29,635 nt of DNA from JAKLDO01 sp035354435 (GCA_035354435.1 DAOQAY010000018.1:1-29635); one strand, 5' to 3'. Numbered from the stretch's first letter, positions 1-7,439 are shown. Notes: generated by a model from the letters alone, not told the origin. Numbers and translations: made by a program.

Positions 1-729
1 GGTGTGGGAAGTGAATTGCTGAAAAAATTATGTGAAGAGGCTGTTTCTTTAGAATTCAAGACATTCTTTTTTTTCACTGTTGACATAATCCCGTCAGGTG
101 AGAACTTTTTAATGAAAAACGGAGCAAAAAAAGGAATAATACAGAAAGGAAATCAAGTGCTTATAAAAGATCTTGATGAGAATTTGATGCGTAAATGGGT
201 GGATGATGGAAACAGCCCGGAATATGAATCCGGAGTCTGGATCAATGAAATTCCTGAAGAACATCTTGAGAAATATTCTGCGGCTTATAACAGCATAAAC
301 GATGCTCCTCACGGTGATCTGGATAATGTAATAACTGAAATGACACCGGATTCGATGAGGAAGTTGGTAAAAGGAATTGTCGATGGAAAAGATGAAATAA
401 TTATTGCATGGGTCAGAGATAAAAATAGCGGTGAGTTTGCGGCAATATCAGATGTCATTATCTACTATACGAAGAAATATGTCGCTTTCCAAAACAACAC
501 ACTGACCGTGCCGAAGTATCGCAAAAACGGCTTTGGCAAGCTCGTCAAAGCACTGAATGCTCTTTATCTGATTGAAAAAAGACCGAATGTCAGATTTATC
601 AGAACATCCAACGCCAATGTGAATGAAGCAATGCTTGCCATAAACGAAAAAATGGGATTCAAACAGTACCAGACACACACATTCTGGGAATTGGAAGTTG
701 AGAAATGCCAAAAAACAGAGGAGAAATAA
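1..729 (+). CDS. GNAT-family N-acetyltransferase, C-terminal part (5' end outside window)
   Basis: The frame is open to the first base of the window, so this is probably the C-terminal 240 or so residues of a longer protein; a GTG at base 4 is the first possible start but has no visible ribosome site. The layout resembles tandem-GNAT proteins of about 400 residues: a linker segment containing NDAPHGDLD, then a second GNAT domain with the acetyl-CoA loop region VPKYRKNGFGKLVKALN and the ending AINEKMGFKQY. Such enzymes transfer an acetyl group from acetyl-CoA to a small-molecule amine in the cytoplasm; the substrate cannot be told. The last codons (GAG GAG AAA TAA) provide the Shine-Dalgarno sequence for the methyltransferase that begins on the very next base, so the two are co-transcribed. 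Family call good, substrate unknown. Confidence 0.8.
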   Translation, partial: GVGSELLKKLCEEAVSLEFKTFFFFTVDIIPSGENFLMKNGAKKGIIQKGNQVLIKDLDENLMRKWVDDGNSPEYESGVWINEIPEEHLEKYSAAYNSINDAPHGDLDNVITEMTPDSMRKLVKGIVDGKDEIIIAWVRDKNSGEFAAISDVIIYYTKKYVAFQNNTLTVPKYRKNGFGKLVKALNALYLIEKRPNVRFIRTSNANVNEAMLAINEKMGFKQYQTHTFWELEVEKCQKTEEK

Positions 730-1638
730 ATGACAGAAAAAAAGCCACACTCAATAGAGTATATGGGAGAAGCACGGAACTTCTGGTGGAACGATGACTA
801 TCTGGAACTTCTGGCAAAACGGTTGAATCTTGTGGAAAAGAGCGTGCTTGTGGATGTCGGGTGCGGTTATGGGCTGATGGGTTTTCTTCTGTCAAAATTT
901 ATGAAAAAGAACGCCAAGATCCACGGGTTCGATCTGGAGAAGGAGCATATTGCAAAGGCAAAAAAGCTCGCGGCGGCCGACCATTCCGGAAAGAAGTTCT
1001 CTTTTAAGGTCGCCGATGCTTACGCCATTCCTCTTGAAGATGATTTTTCCGATATAACGATATGCCAGACGCTTCTTATCCATTTAAAAGATCCGCAGCG
1101 GGCTATCAAAGAGATGATACGGGTCACCAAGCCGGGCGGACTCATCGTTGCCTTCGAACCCAACAACATGGCAAGTGCACTGACTATCGATCAAATGAAC
1201 AGACTCGATATTCCTGTTGAAGAAATGCTCGAAGATGTTGAAATCATGCTCAGATATGAAAAAGGAAAAATGAAACTCGGAGAGGGATTTAATTCTCTTG
1301 GTGATGTTGTTCCTGAACTTTTTCATCATTCCGGTCTGAGAAATATCAAAGTCTGGCTTTCAGACAAAGGATTGCCGATAATTCCGCCATACAATGAATC
1401 AGATGAAATGACTTCCAGAGCAGAACAGTTCAGGACTTTTATCAAAGATGAACTCGGAACATATAATTATGATGAAGCCTTGAAATATCATCTTGCAGGC
1501 GGCGGAAATAAAAAGAGTTTTGACAACTATTGGAAAAAAAATTTGAAAAGAACAAAACAGATCTCAACTAGGTTGAAGAAAGGCACTTATGTCTGTGCAG
1601 GCGGAAGCATTTTTTATATAGTTGCAGGAATAAAATAA
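730..1638 (+). CDS. Class I SAM-dependent methyltransferase (UbiE/COQ5-like fold)
   Basis: 302 residues. Motif I is VDVGCGYGLMG (residues about 41-51), followed by the acidic end of strand 2 (HGFDLEKEHI), motif II-like DAYAIPLEDDFSDI, and the post-motif KPGGLIVAFEPNN typical of Rossmann methyltransferases. The C-terminal 150 residues are a variable substrate-recognition part that I do not recognise. The start is the ATG directly after the stop of the acetyltransferase, with GAGGAG ten bases upstream. Bases 820-1170 look richer in G and C than the rest of the gene, which could reflect a transferred catalytic core, but this is by eye. The neighbouring acetyltransferases suggest modification of a small molecule or antibiotic, but that is only context. 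It acts in the cytoplasm with S-adenosylmethionine as donor. Confidence 0.85.
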   Translation: MTEKKPHSIEYMGEARNFWWNDDYLELLAKRLNLVEKSVLVDVGCGYGLMGFLLSKFMKKNAKIHGFDLEKEHIAKAKKLAAADHSGKKFSFKVADAYAIPLEDDFSDITICQTLLIHLKDPQRAIKEMIRVTKPGGLIVAFEPNNMASALTIDQMNRLDIPVEEMLEDVEIMLRYEKGKMKLGEGFNSLGDVVPELFHHSGLRNIKVWLSDKGLPIIPPYNESDEMTSRAEQFRTFIKDELGTYNYDEALKYHLAGGGNKKSFDNYWKKNLKRTKQISTRLKKGTYVCAGGSIFYIVAGIK

Positions 1639-2244
1639 ATGGGAAATGAGAAAAAAGTGAAGGTGTGTAAGTTAATGAAAAGCCGTAGATCAATTAGACT
1701 AAGAGAATATGATTATTCGCAAAATGGATTGTATTTTATCACAATCTGTGTGGATGGCAGAGAGGAATTGCTGGGAAATGTTGAGAATGGTAAAATGGTT
1801 TTGAATGATGCTGGAAAAATTGTCGACATGTGCATTCATACAATTCCAGAAAAATATGAAAATATTGATATTGATTCATACATCATAATGCCGAATCATA
1901 TACACATTGTAATTGCAATCGTAGGGGCAATTCACGAATTGCCCGAAAACAACGAATTGCCAAAAAAAGAAAAGGCGATTCATGAATCGCCCCTACAACA
2001 GAATGCGTTGGAACGGCGAAAAATGTTGTTGCCGAAAATTGTAGGATATTTGAAAATGAATTCATCAAAACAGATAAACATTTTACGAGGAAAATCAGGT
2101 GTGCCATTATGGCAGCGGAATTATCACGAACACATAATCCGCAACGAAAAAGAACTGGATAAAATCCGGCATTACATCAACATTAATCCCGCAAAATGGG
2201 AAATGGACCGATATAACAAGATTTGTGAAGGCGAGGAGAAGTAA
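1639..2244 (+). CDS. REP-associated tyrosine transposase (RAYT, Y1/IS200-like)
   Basis: 201 residues. A typical RAYT beginning (SRRSIRLREYDYSQNGLYFI), the metal-binding HxH in IMPNHIHIVI, and the C-terminal WQRNYHEHIIRNEKELDKI with the nucleophile-bearing YxxxHxxR-type helix and the ending HYININPAKWEMD place it in the TnpA_REP/Y1 family. These single-strand DNA transposases cut and join at REP palindromes. Residues about 95-120 are translated from a pair of REP-like palindromes (1921-1996) that remains in frame. The gene fills the exact space between the methyltransferase and the next acetyltransferase with no spare base on either side. The given ATG abuts the upstream stop; an ATG at 1675, after AAGG, would give the more usual N-terminus (MKSRRS) and cannot be excluded. 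Confidence 0.9.
   Translation: MGNEKKVKVCKLMKSRRSIRLREYDYSQNGLYFITICVDGREELLGNVENGKMVLNDAGKIVDMCIHTIPEKYENIDIDSYIIMPNHIHIVIAIVGAIHELPENNELPKKEKAIHESPLQQNALERRKMLLPKIVGYLKMNSSKQINILRGKSGVPLWQRNYHEHIIRNEKELDKIRHYININPAKWEMDRYNKICEGEEK
1921..1996 (+). repeat. REP-like palindrome pair (BIME-like) inside the RAYT gene
   Basis: A 76-bp module is bounded by the inverted pair GTAGGGGC (1921-1928) and GCCCCTAC (1989-1996). Inside lie two near-perfect short palindromes: GGGCAATTCACGAATTGCCC (1925-1944, 9-bp arms, 2-nt loop) and GGCGATTCATGAATCGCC (1974-1991, 8-bp arms, 2-nt loop). A further half-copy GAATTGCC sits at 1954-1961. The GTAG next to a hairpin is the arrangement RAYT enzymes recognise in REP elements. 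I saw no other copy in this window. Confidence 0.8.
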
Positions 2245-3012
2245 ATGCCAGACATTAAAATCATTGATCTGACACCTGAAAATATCGCTGATTATGGTGT
2301 GTGCGGATATAAGGATGCAAAAAAGCATCTGGAATTGCGCAATAAAATTAAATGGTTCGGCGAATACTATCCAAAAGGGTTGAGGATTAAGATCATTTTT
2401 TCGCGCACAGGCGGATATCAGGGCATGATTGAGTATGTTCCGGGAGAATATGCACACCGTCCGGTTGATGCGAAAGGATATTTATTCATTCACTGCGTTT
2501 TTGTCGGATTTAAAAAGGAATTTAAGGGAAAAGGTTACGCTTCTTTACTGATTGATGAATGTATTAAAGAGGCGAAAGTGAAAAGAATGTCCGGTGTCGC
2601 TGTCGTTACCAGAAAAGGTTCTTTCATGGCTGACAGTCCTATATTTCTGAAAAAAGGTTTTCAGATTGCAGACATTGCAAAACCCGATTTTGAACTGCTT
2701 GTGAAAAAGTTTGATGAATCGTCCAAAGATCCGAAGTTCAAACTTGGAGATCCATCAGTTTTTGGAGAAGGACTTACAATACTCAGGTCGTATCAATGTC
2801 CCTACACAGAAAAGAATGTCAGAAGCATTCTGGAAACCGCAAAAAAGAAATTTCATCTGAAAACAACGCTGATAGATGTGAACGATCCTGTTTCTGCTCA
2901 GAATTCGCCATCACCTTTCGGCACTTTCTGCATGATCTATAACGGCAGGATAATAAGCCATCATCCAGTCAGCAACACAAGATTTGAAAATATTATGAGT
3001 AAGGTTTTTTAG
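2245..3012 (+). CDS. GNAT acetyltransferase with YoaP-like C-terminal domain
   Basis: 255 residues in two domains. Residues about 1-150 are a GNAT fold: the acetyl-CoA loop is KEFKGKGYASLLIDECI and the fold ends with PIFLKKGFQIAD. Residues about 165-250 resemble the YoaP-like domain of Bacillus subtilis YoaP homologues, with a thioredoxin-like opening YQCPYTEKNV and the ending SPFGTFCMIYNGRIISHH. The substrate of this family is not established to my knowledge. The start ATG abuts the RAYT stop and uses GAGGAG in the last RAYT codons, so translation is probably coupled. With the upstream acetyltransferase and methyltransferase it forms a compact run of group-transfer enzymes. Confidence 0.82.
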   Translation: MPDIKIIDLTPENIADYGVCGYKDAKKHLELRNKIKWFGEYYPKGLRIKIIFSRTGGYQGMIEYVPGEYAHRPVDAKGYLFIHCVFVGFKKEFKGKGYASLLIDECIKEAKVKRMSGVAVVTRKGSFMADSPIFLKKGFQIADIAKPDFELLVKKFDESSKDPKFKLGDPSVFGEGLTILRSYQCPYTEKNVRSILETAKKKFHLKTTLIDVNDPVSAQNSPSPFGTFCMIYNGRIISHHPVSNTRFENIMSKVF

Positions 3013-3040
3013 GTGATTGAAAATTTTGAAGGAGCAAATA

Positions 3041-3127
3041 ATGTCAAAACAACAGGTAAAAAGCCATTCAATGGATTGCAGATTCTGGGTGGCGGGAAAA
3101 CAGAGTAGATCCGTTAATTATAAATAG
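3041..3127 (+). CDS. Possible 28-codon small ORF or gene remnant
   Basis: A short frame beginning MSKQQVKSHSMDCRFWVAGK has a good ribosome site (GAAGGAG, 3028-3034) seven bases before its ATG, and ends at TAG 3125-3127, just before the DJ-1 gene. I recognise no family. It lies in the 125-bp gap between two accessory genes and may be the surviving N-terminus of a deleted gene, like the better-supported remnants further downstream. The strong ribosome site is the only positive evidence. Confidence 0.25.
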   Translation: MSKQQVKSHSMDCRFWVAGKQSRSVNYK

Positions 3128-3137
3128 GGATGATCAA

Positions 3138-3716
3138 ATGAAAATACTTCTTTTTTGTCTTAAAGGTTTTGAAATGCTTGAAGCGTCACCATTTATTGAC
3201 ATTTTTGGCTGGGATAGAACTTACAATAACGGCGACATAGAAGTTCTGACTTGCGGATTTAATAAAGCGGTTACCAGCACCTTCAATGCGCATTTAATGG
3301 TTGATGTTTTGATTGATCAAATAAAAACTGATGATTACGCAGCACTTGTAATACCCGGAGGATTTGAAACTTATGGTTTTTACGAAGAGGCTTACGATAA
3401 TAAGTTTCTATGCTTAATCAGGGAATTTAATGAGCAAAATAAACCAATTGCGTCTGTTTGTGTCGGTGCATTGCCAATTGGCAAAAGTGGAGTTCTAAAA
3501 GGAAAGAATGCGACCACTTACCACCTTATGGATAGCAACAGACAAAAACAGCTCGCAGAATTTGGAGCAACCGTTATAAACCAGCCGGTTGTTGTGAGTA
3601 ATAACATAATAACTTCGTGGTGTCCTCAAACCGCCACAGATGTTGCCTTTACCCTTCTTGAAAAATTGCGTTCAAAGCAAGATGCCGATAATGTACGAAA
3701 TATAATGGGATATTAA
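3138..3716 (+). CDS. DJ-1/PfpI-family protein
   Basis: 192 residues, the usual length for DJ-1/PfpI/ThiJ proteins. The nucleophile elbow is ASVCVGALPI with Cys108 at the tight turn, the upstream loop ALVIPGGFETYGF carries the conserved PGG, and an acidic residue near the N-terminus (Glu12 or Glu15 in KGFEMLEASP) corresponds to the Glu that polarises the cysteine. Members act as redox or glyoxal stress proteins, chaperones or amidases; which applies here cannot be decided. There is no signal peptide, so it is cytoplasmic. It is followed after 10 bp by a cupin gene whose ribosome site AAGGAG overlaps its stop region, so the two are likely co-expressed. Confidence 0.88.
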   Translation: MKILLFCLKGFEMLEASPFIDIFGWDRTYNNGDIEVLTCGFNKAVTSTFNAHLMVDVLIDQIKTDDYAALVIPGGFETYGFYEEAYDNKFLCLIREFNEQNKPIASVCVGALPIGKSGVLKGKNATTYHLMDSNRQKQLAEFGATVINQPVVVSNNIITSWCPQTATDVAFTLLEKLRSKQDADNVRNIMGY

Positions 3717-3726
3717 GGAGTGATTC

Positions 3727-4110
3727 ATGTTTAAAACAATTTCAGATATAGAACCTTTTGTTACGACTGACGGTTCGCTGATCCGTGAAATATTTCATCC
3801 GCAGAGGCACAATCTACCAATAAGTTGCAGTATTGCTCATGCCACGGTGAAAGCAGGCCAGTCCACAAAGCCGCATACTCTGAAAAAATCATCGGAAGTT
3901 TATGTGATCCTGAGCGGACAGGGAATTATGCTCATCAACGATGAAAAACAGCCTCTGAATCCGGGTGATTCAGTGTTTATACCCGCTGGATCAGTTCAGT
4001 ATATTGAAAATTGTGGAGATAAAGACCTGAAATTTCTCTGCATCGTCGATCCGTACTGGAAAGATGAAGATGATGAGGTTAAAGTCCTGAATGAAAGTAG
4101 TTTTTCTTAA
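3727..4110 (+). CDS. Small single-domain cupin protein
   Basis: 127 residues forming one conserved β-barrel cupin domain. Motif 1 reads KPHTLKKSSEVYVILSGQG and motif 2 reads NPGDSVFIPAGSVQYIEN. Compared with the consensus, the second His of motif 1 is Leu and the His of motif 2 is Gln, so only one His and one Glu of the usual four metal ligands remain; it may bind a sugar or other small ligand without a metal, or be inactive as an enzyme. AAGGAG lies seven bases upstream of the ATG. It follows the DJ-1 gene closely and is probably in the same transcript. The function is otherwise unknown. Confidence 0.85.
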   Translation: MFKTISDIEPFVTTDGSLIREIFHPQRHNLPISCSIAHATVKAGQSTKPHTLKKSSEVYVILSGQGIMLINDEKQPLNPGDSVFIPAGSVQYIENCGDKDLKFLCIVDPYWKDEDDEVKVLNESSFS

Positions 4111-4192
4111 CAGTAGTACCGGAAAGGATGACAACGCATCTTCTTCAAAATTTATTGCTCAGAAAAATATTGAATTTTCAGAAAAATTGTAG
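4091..4192 (+). CDS. Possible 33-codon ORF overlapping the cupin 3' end (remnant?)
   Basis: Within the last codons of the cupin gene an ATG in another frame opens a 33-residue frame starting MKVVFLNSSTGKDDN, which looks like the first β-strand and phosphate loop of a flavodoxin-like NAD(P)H-dependent FMN reductase (compare MKVLFLNGSP). It stops at 4192 before any further domain. GAGG lies about ten bases upstream. It may be the surviving start of a deleted flavoprotein gene, or chance. The remaining bases to 4259 hold nothing I recognise. Confidence 0.15.
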   Translation: MKVVFLNSSTGKDDNASSSKFIAQKNIEFSEKL

Positions 4193-4259
4193 TTAAATCA
4201 GTCGGTAAATGAAGAAAATGCGTTTAGTTTCTTAGTCAGCAAAAATACTCGGAAAGGAA

Positions 4260-4709
4260 ATGAAAAGAGACAAAATGGAATATAAAGAATATATTGAAAA
4301 CGCTATTGAATGGGCTAAAAAACATATAGGTGTTGAAGAATATAAATATCAATGTTTGGGTTTTGTTGAAGATTGTTACGAGCAGGGTAATAATGTAGAA
4401 ATTTTTGGTGGAGACACTGCAAAAGAATCTGCAGATTTTTATGAGGCAAATAAGAATAAGGAGACTCCTCCTCCGGTTGGTTCTTTCGTTTTTTATGATA
4501 GTAGCGGCAATATTAACGGTATATATAAGAATTGGGGTCATGTTGGAATTTGTATAGGAGATGGAAAAATTGTTCATACTTGGAATGTTATTAGAGAGGA
4601 TAATTATTTAGATGTTCAAAACCTAAAACCAGGTTCTGGGTGGAATCAACCTCAGTATATTGGTTGGGCCCCTGTTGAACGAATTTTTCAAGGTTATCGT
4701 AAAAAGTAA
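4260..4709 (+). CDS. NlpC/P60- or CHAP-like papain-fold protein
   Basis: 149 residues. The papain-like amidase core is visible: Cys32 in YQCLGFVEDCY at the start of a helix, then PPVGSFVFYD (a typical β-strand after the PxxGD/S turn), WGHVGICIGDGKIVHTW with His94 as the likely catalytic histidine, and the ending YIGWAPVERI found in many peptidoglycan or amide-cleaving family members. There is no signal peptide or membrane segment, so either export is by another route or the target is cytoplasmic. Codon use is visibly more A/T rich than in the pilus genes. The start at 4260 has GGAAAGG very close upstream; an ATG at 4275 is an alternative. Exact family (NlpC/P60, CHAP) is uncertain. Confidence 0.7.
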   Translation: MKRDKMEYKEYIENAIEWAKKHIGVEEYKYQCLGFVEDCYEQGNNVEIFGGDTAKESADFYEANKNKETPPPVGSFVFYDSSGNINGIYKNWGHVGICIGDGKIVHTWNVIREDNYLDVQNLKPGSGWNQPQYIGWAPVERIFQGYRKK

Positions 4710-4762
4710 AGACAAAAGAACCAGATAAACAGAAGCATAACAACACTAATAACGAGAAGAAA

Positions 4763-5530
4763 ATGAGCGAACAGAAACAGACGATTCACGATTTTGATTT
4801 CAATTTGATTTGGGAATATTTCATTAATTTTGAAAGGCAGGGTCCCGGTAGTCCTGAAGCAACTGTTAAGGCGTTAAGTTTTATCGGGGAACTTTCAGAT
4901 GAATCTAAAATTGCCGATTTAGGTTGCGGTACTGGAAGTCAGACTATGATTCTGGCACAGAATACAAAAGGAACTATTACAGCTCTGGATCTTTTTCCGG
5001 GTGCGGTTGATAAACTCAACATGACTGCCGGGAAACTCGGTTTGCAGGATAGAGTAAAAGGTATTGCCGGGTCAATGGATAATCTGCCGTTTCAGAGTTG
5101 CGAACTCGATCTTATATGGTCTGAAGGGGCTATTGACTGTGTGGGTTTTGAGAAATGCCTGAATTACTGGAAAAACTATCTTAAAAGCGGCGGTTATTTT
5201 GCCGTAACAAATTTGACATGGTTTACAAATGAACGCCCGGCTGAGCTTGAAAAATATTACCTTGATGCGGTTCCTGAAATCGGAACGATGGGGCAGAATA
5301 TTTCAATAATACAGAAAGCGGGTTATGTGCCTGTTGCCGCCTTTGCACTGTCTGAAAACTGCTGGGCTAATTATATTGATCCGCAGGAAGCGGTAAATGA
5401 ATCGTTTCTGAGAAAATATGCCGGAAACAAAGCCGTTGAGTCCTTCGTTTCAAACATGAGGCATGAGGCAGATTTATACTCAAAATATAAAAAGCATTAC
5501 GGATATGTTTTTTATATCGGAAAAAAATAG
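4763..5530 (+). CDS. Class I SAM-dependent methyltransferase
   Basis: 255 residues. Motif I is IADLGCGTGSQTMILAQN, the acidic residue after strand 2 lies in ALDLFPGAVDKL, motif II-like AGSMDNLPFQSCELDLIWSEGA follows, and the post-motif is KSGGYFAVTN. The C-terminal part is Tyr- and Glu-rich (PAELEKYYLDAVPEIGTM) as in small-molecule methyltransferases of the UbiE/Methyltransf_11 group. The substrate is unknown. The ATG has only a weak ribosome site (GAGAAGAAA just upstream), and 53 bp separate it from the preceding gene. It is not closely related in sequence to the methyltransferase at the left end of the window, so a recent local duplication is unlikely. Confidence 0.85.
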   Translation: MSEQKQTIHDFDFNLIWEYFINFERQGPGSPEATVKALSFIGELSDESKIADLGCGTGSQTMILAQNTKGTITALDLFPGAVDKLNMTAGKLGLQDRVKGIAGSMDNLPFQSCELDLIWSEGAIDCVGFEKCLNYWKNYLKSGGYFAVTNLTWFTNERPAELEKYYLDAVPEIGTMGQNISIIQKAGYVPVAAFALSENCWANYIDPQEAVNESFLRKYAGNKAVESFVSNMRHEADLYSKYKKHYGYVFYIGKK

Positions 5531-5577
5531 AATAGCTCCCCATCAGCTCAGGCAAAGTTAAAGGAAAAACTCGCAAA

Positions 5578-5637
5578 TTGACTGAATTTATATAAATATT
5601 GTCAGCATGTTGACTAAATTTTACAAATATTGGTCAA
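5578..5637 (+). repeat. Two tandem degenerate palindromic repeats, 32-bp period
   Basis: Copy 1 starts at 5578 and copy 2 at 5610. Each starts TTGACT, has an A/T core AATTT...AAATATT and ends GTCA(A), so TTGAC and GTCAA form the outer arms of each unit. The two copies differ at a few positions. They lie in the 139-bp gap upstream of the broken ATPase gene and could be a dimeric operator pair; no regulator is assigned. Confidence 0.5.
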
Positions 5638-5669
5638 TTCTGTTTGTCTTTTTGTGCGGGAACCAATGA

Positions 5670-6244
5670 ATGTGGTACAATCGTTTCTATCAGAATGATT
5701 TTGAAAACTATCTTGTCTATGGAACATATCCTGAAGTTTTAACCGCATTGAATAATGAAGAAAAGCAGAGTTATCTAACTGAACTTAAAAATTCATATCT
5801 TCTGAAAGACATTCTCTCTCTTGAAAACATAAGAAACTCTGATAAATTGATGGATCTTTTACGGCTTATCGCCTTTCAGATCGGTCATGAAGTATCTTTA
5901 AATGAACTTGGCAGTCAACTCGGAATGTCAAAAAACAGTGTCGAGAAATATCTTGATCTGCTTGAAAAAACTTTTGTCATAAAGAGAGTCAGAGGTTTTT
6001 CAAGAAACTTAAGAAAAGAGATCGTAAAAACTTCAAGATACTACTTTTTAGATAACGGCATTAGAAACGCAGTGATAAACAACTTCAGTCCTTTAAATTT
6101 GAGAAATGATGAAGGGATGCTCTGGGAGAAAAATATAGAGAAAACCGTGAAAAATACACCGATGAAAAAAACGAGTTCGTGAAAGAGATACTGGAGCTTG
6201 CTGAAAGTACAGAAAAGGAGAGTCATACAGCTAAAGAAATATAG
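5670..6244 (+). pseudogene. Remnant of an AAA/DUF4143 ATPase with a foreign tail
   Basis: The readable part (5670-6182) covers only the middle to C-terminal region of AAA_14/DUF4143 proteins: FENYLVYGTYPEVLTA, a winged-helix section LGSQLGMSKNSVEKYLDLLE, and YYFLDNGIRNAVINNF leading to MLWE. The N-terminal ATPase domain with Walker A and B is absent and an in-frame stop lies just before the ATG; the C-terminal nuclease-like part is absent too. At about 6119-6128 the sequence switches: another frame (ending TAG 6242-6244) continues with a charged helical tail, KEILELAESTEKESHTAKEI, which I cannot assign. This looks like a deletion that fused the ATPase to the end of another gene. Intact members are about 400 residues, like the gene at 9056. 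Not expected to be functional. Confidence 0.75.
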
Positions 6245-6253
6245 AGGTTTAAA

Positions 6254-6386
6254 TTGAGAAAATTATACATCAGTGATCTCGATCAGACTTTGCTTGATGA
6301 TAAAAGATGCGGCAACTGGTGTGATCGGACATCACAATGATGGTGCGGTAGTTGATTTTATAGTAAATGAGGTGAATAGAAAATGA
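6254..6386 (+). pseudogene. HAD-superfamily phosphatase remnant (internal deletion)
   Basis: A TTG start after AGAGG opens MRKLYISDLDQTLLDDK, which is HAD motif I (DxDxT) at the start of a Cof-like or related HAD hydrolase. At about 6300-6306 the reading frame changes and the other frame gives TGVIGHHNDGAVVDFIVNEV and a stop at 6384-6386, which matches the C-terminal segment of such phosphatases after motif IV. About 170 or more residues between the two ends are therefore missing. The stop overlaps the next gene's start as ATGA, the arrangement expected if the intact gene was once co-translated with the RibD-like reductase. Confidence 0.7.
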
Positions 6387-7111
6387 CAAAGAGAAACAGA
6401 CCCCTGACAACACTTTTTATGTTAATGTCTGTTGACGGAAAGATTTCAACAGGAAAAAGTGATGTTTTAGATTTTGATAAAGATTTTCCTAAGATTGAAG
6501 GACTTAAAGAGGGATTACAGCAATACTATGATATTGAGCAGACTACAGATCTGTTTTCTCTTAATTCAGGAAAAGTTCAAGCTAAAATCGGTGCAAATGA
6601 GAAGAGAGAAAGCATAAGAAAATTGCCTGTCAGTTTTCTGATAATTGACAATAAACCTCACCTCAATGATGTCGGTGTCGACAATTTTATTCGAAAAAGC
6701 AAAAAACTGTTTATTATCACAACAAATAAAAACCATCCTGCATTTGCAAGAAAAGAGGAGAACCTTGAGATAATATATTATGAAAATGAGATTAACTTTG
6801 AAGAACTTTTTGTGCGACTTAAACAGTCTTATAATATTAACAATATAACGGTTCAGACTGGCGGAAATTTAAATGCTGTTTTTCTGAGAAAAAAGTTAAT
6901 AGACAGGCTTTCTGTCGTTGTTGCTCCGGCATTAATCGGAGGAATAGAAACACCTTCTTTGATAGACGGAATTTCGCTATTATCTCCTGATGAACTTAAA
7001 TATATAAAAGCATTAAAGCTTGTTGATGTAAAAAAGCTGGATAATTCCTATATCCATCTTCTTTATGATGTTGTTAATGACACTGCTATAAAAAATATGA
7101 CGATGCGATGA
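6383..7111 (+). CDS. RibD C-terminal-domain / dihydrofolate-reductase-like reductase
   Basis: 242 residues. The start TTLFMLMSVDGKISTG matches the first strand and loop of the RibD_C (bacterial bifunctional deaminase-reductase C-terminal) fold, and the later block ITVQTGGNLNAVFLRKKLIDRLSVVVAPALIGG is its conserved NADPH-binding and dimer region. Family members reduce the ribosyl group of a pyrimidine intermediate in riboflavin synthesis or act on related pterin or pyrimidine substrates. The deaminase domain of RibD is not present and no other riboflavin gene is nearby, so a stand-alone reductase of unknown substrate is the safer call. The start ATG overlaps the stop of the broken HAD gene by four bases. 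Confidence 0.82.
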   Translation: MTKRNRPLTTLFMLMSVDGKISTGKSDVLDFDKDFPKIEGLKEGLQQYYDIEQTTDLFSLNSGKVQAKIGANEKRESIRKLPVSFLIIDNKPHLNDVGVDNFIRKSKKLFIITTNKNHPAFARKEENLEIIYYENEINFEELFVRLKQSYNINNITVQTGGNLNAVFLRKKLIDRLSVVVAPALIGGIETPSLIDGISLLSPDELKYIKALKLVDVKKLDNSYIHLLYDVVNDTAIKNMTMR

Positions 7112-7126
7112 AAGAGGAGGCGCCTG

Positions 7127-7439
7127 ATGATTAATTTGAGAGAGATTGTTGAAGAAAAAATCATCAGTTTTGTAAATAAAAAAAATATCACTTGTGGGAA
7201 TTTAAAATACTGGGAAACTCCGCTGGTTGCAATTGCGGATGCGGCAGATCCAATGTTTCAGGAATTAAGGAATACTGTATGTGAAGACCATAAACGGATG
7301 TTGCGGAAGATTAGGAACTATTATTACCAACGCTGATATTGAAGTTTCTGTCAGAAATGGAAAGGAGATGTGTCTCTATAAGAGATTGGAAACTGAAAAT
7401 TCAGACAGCAAAAAATATGGAGTCAACCTTCGCAGATGA
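7127..7439 (+). pseudogene. Epoxyqueuosine-reductase-like iron-sulfur protein remnant
   Basis: The first frame (ATG 7127, preceded by GAGGAGGCG) gives YWETPLVAIADAADPMFQEL, which resembles the N-terminus of QueG-like proteins (WxEPLVGFADAxDPLF). After about 7292 a different frame gives GCCGRLGTIITNADIEV and CLYKR, resembling the segment before the 4Fe-4S ferredoxin cysteines in the same family, and stops at 7437-7439. The catalytic middle and the clusters are lost, so this is an internal deletion plus frame change. The 150 bases that follow, up to 7590, contain no gene I can recognise apart from a ribosome site for the next remnant. Confidence 0.55.

Noticed and set aside
3471..3484. Perfect palindrome TTGCCAATTGGCAA
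   Set aside because: It lies inside the conserved ALPIGKSG codons of the DJ-1 gene and is explained by coding.
1..5530. Chromosomal integron: a row of small single-function genes on one strand
   Set aside because: Most genes abut with 0-10 bp between them and I see no attC-like RYYYAAC...GTTRRRY pairs or integrase.
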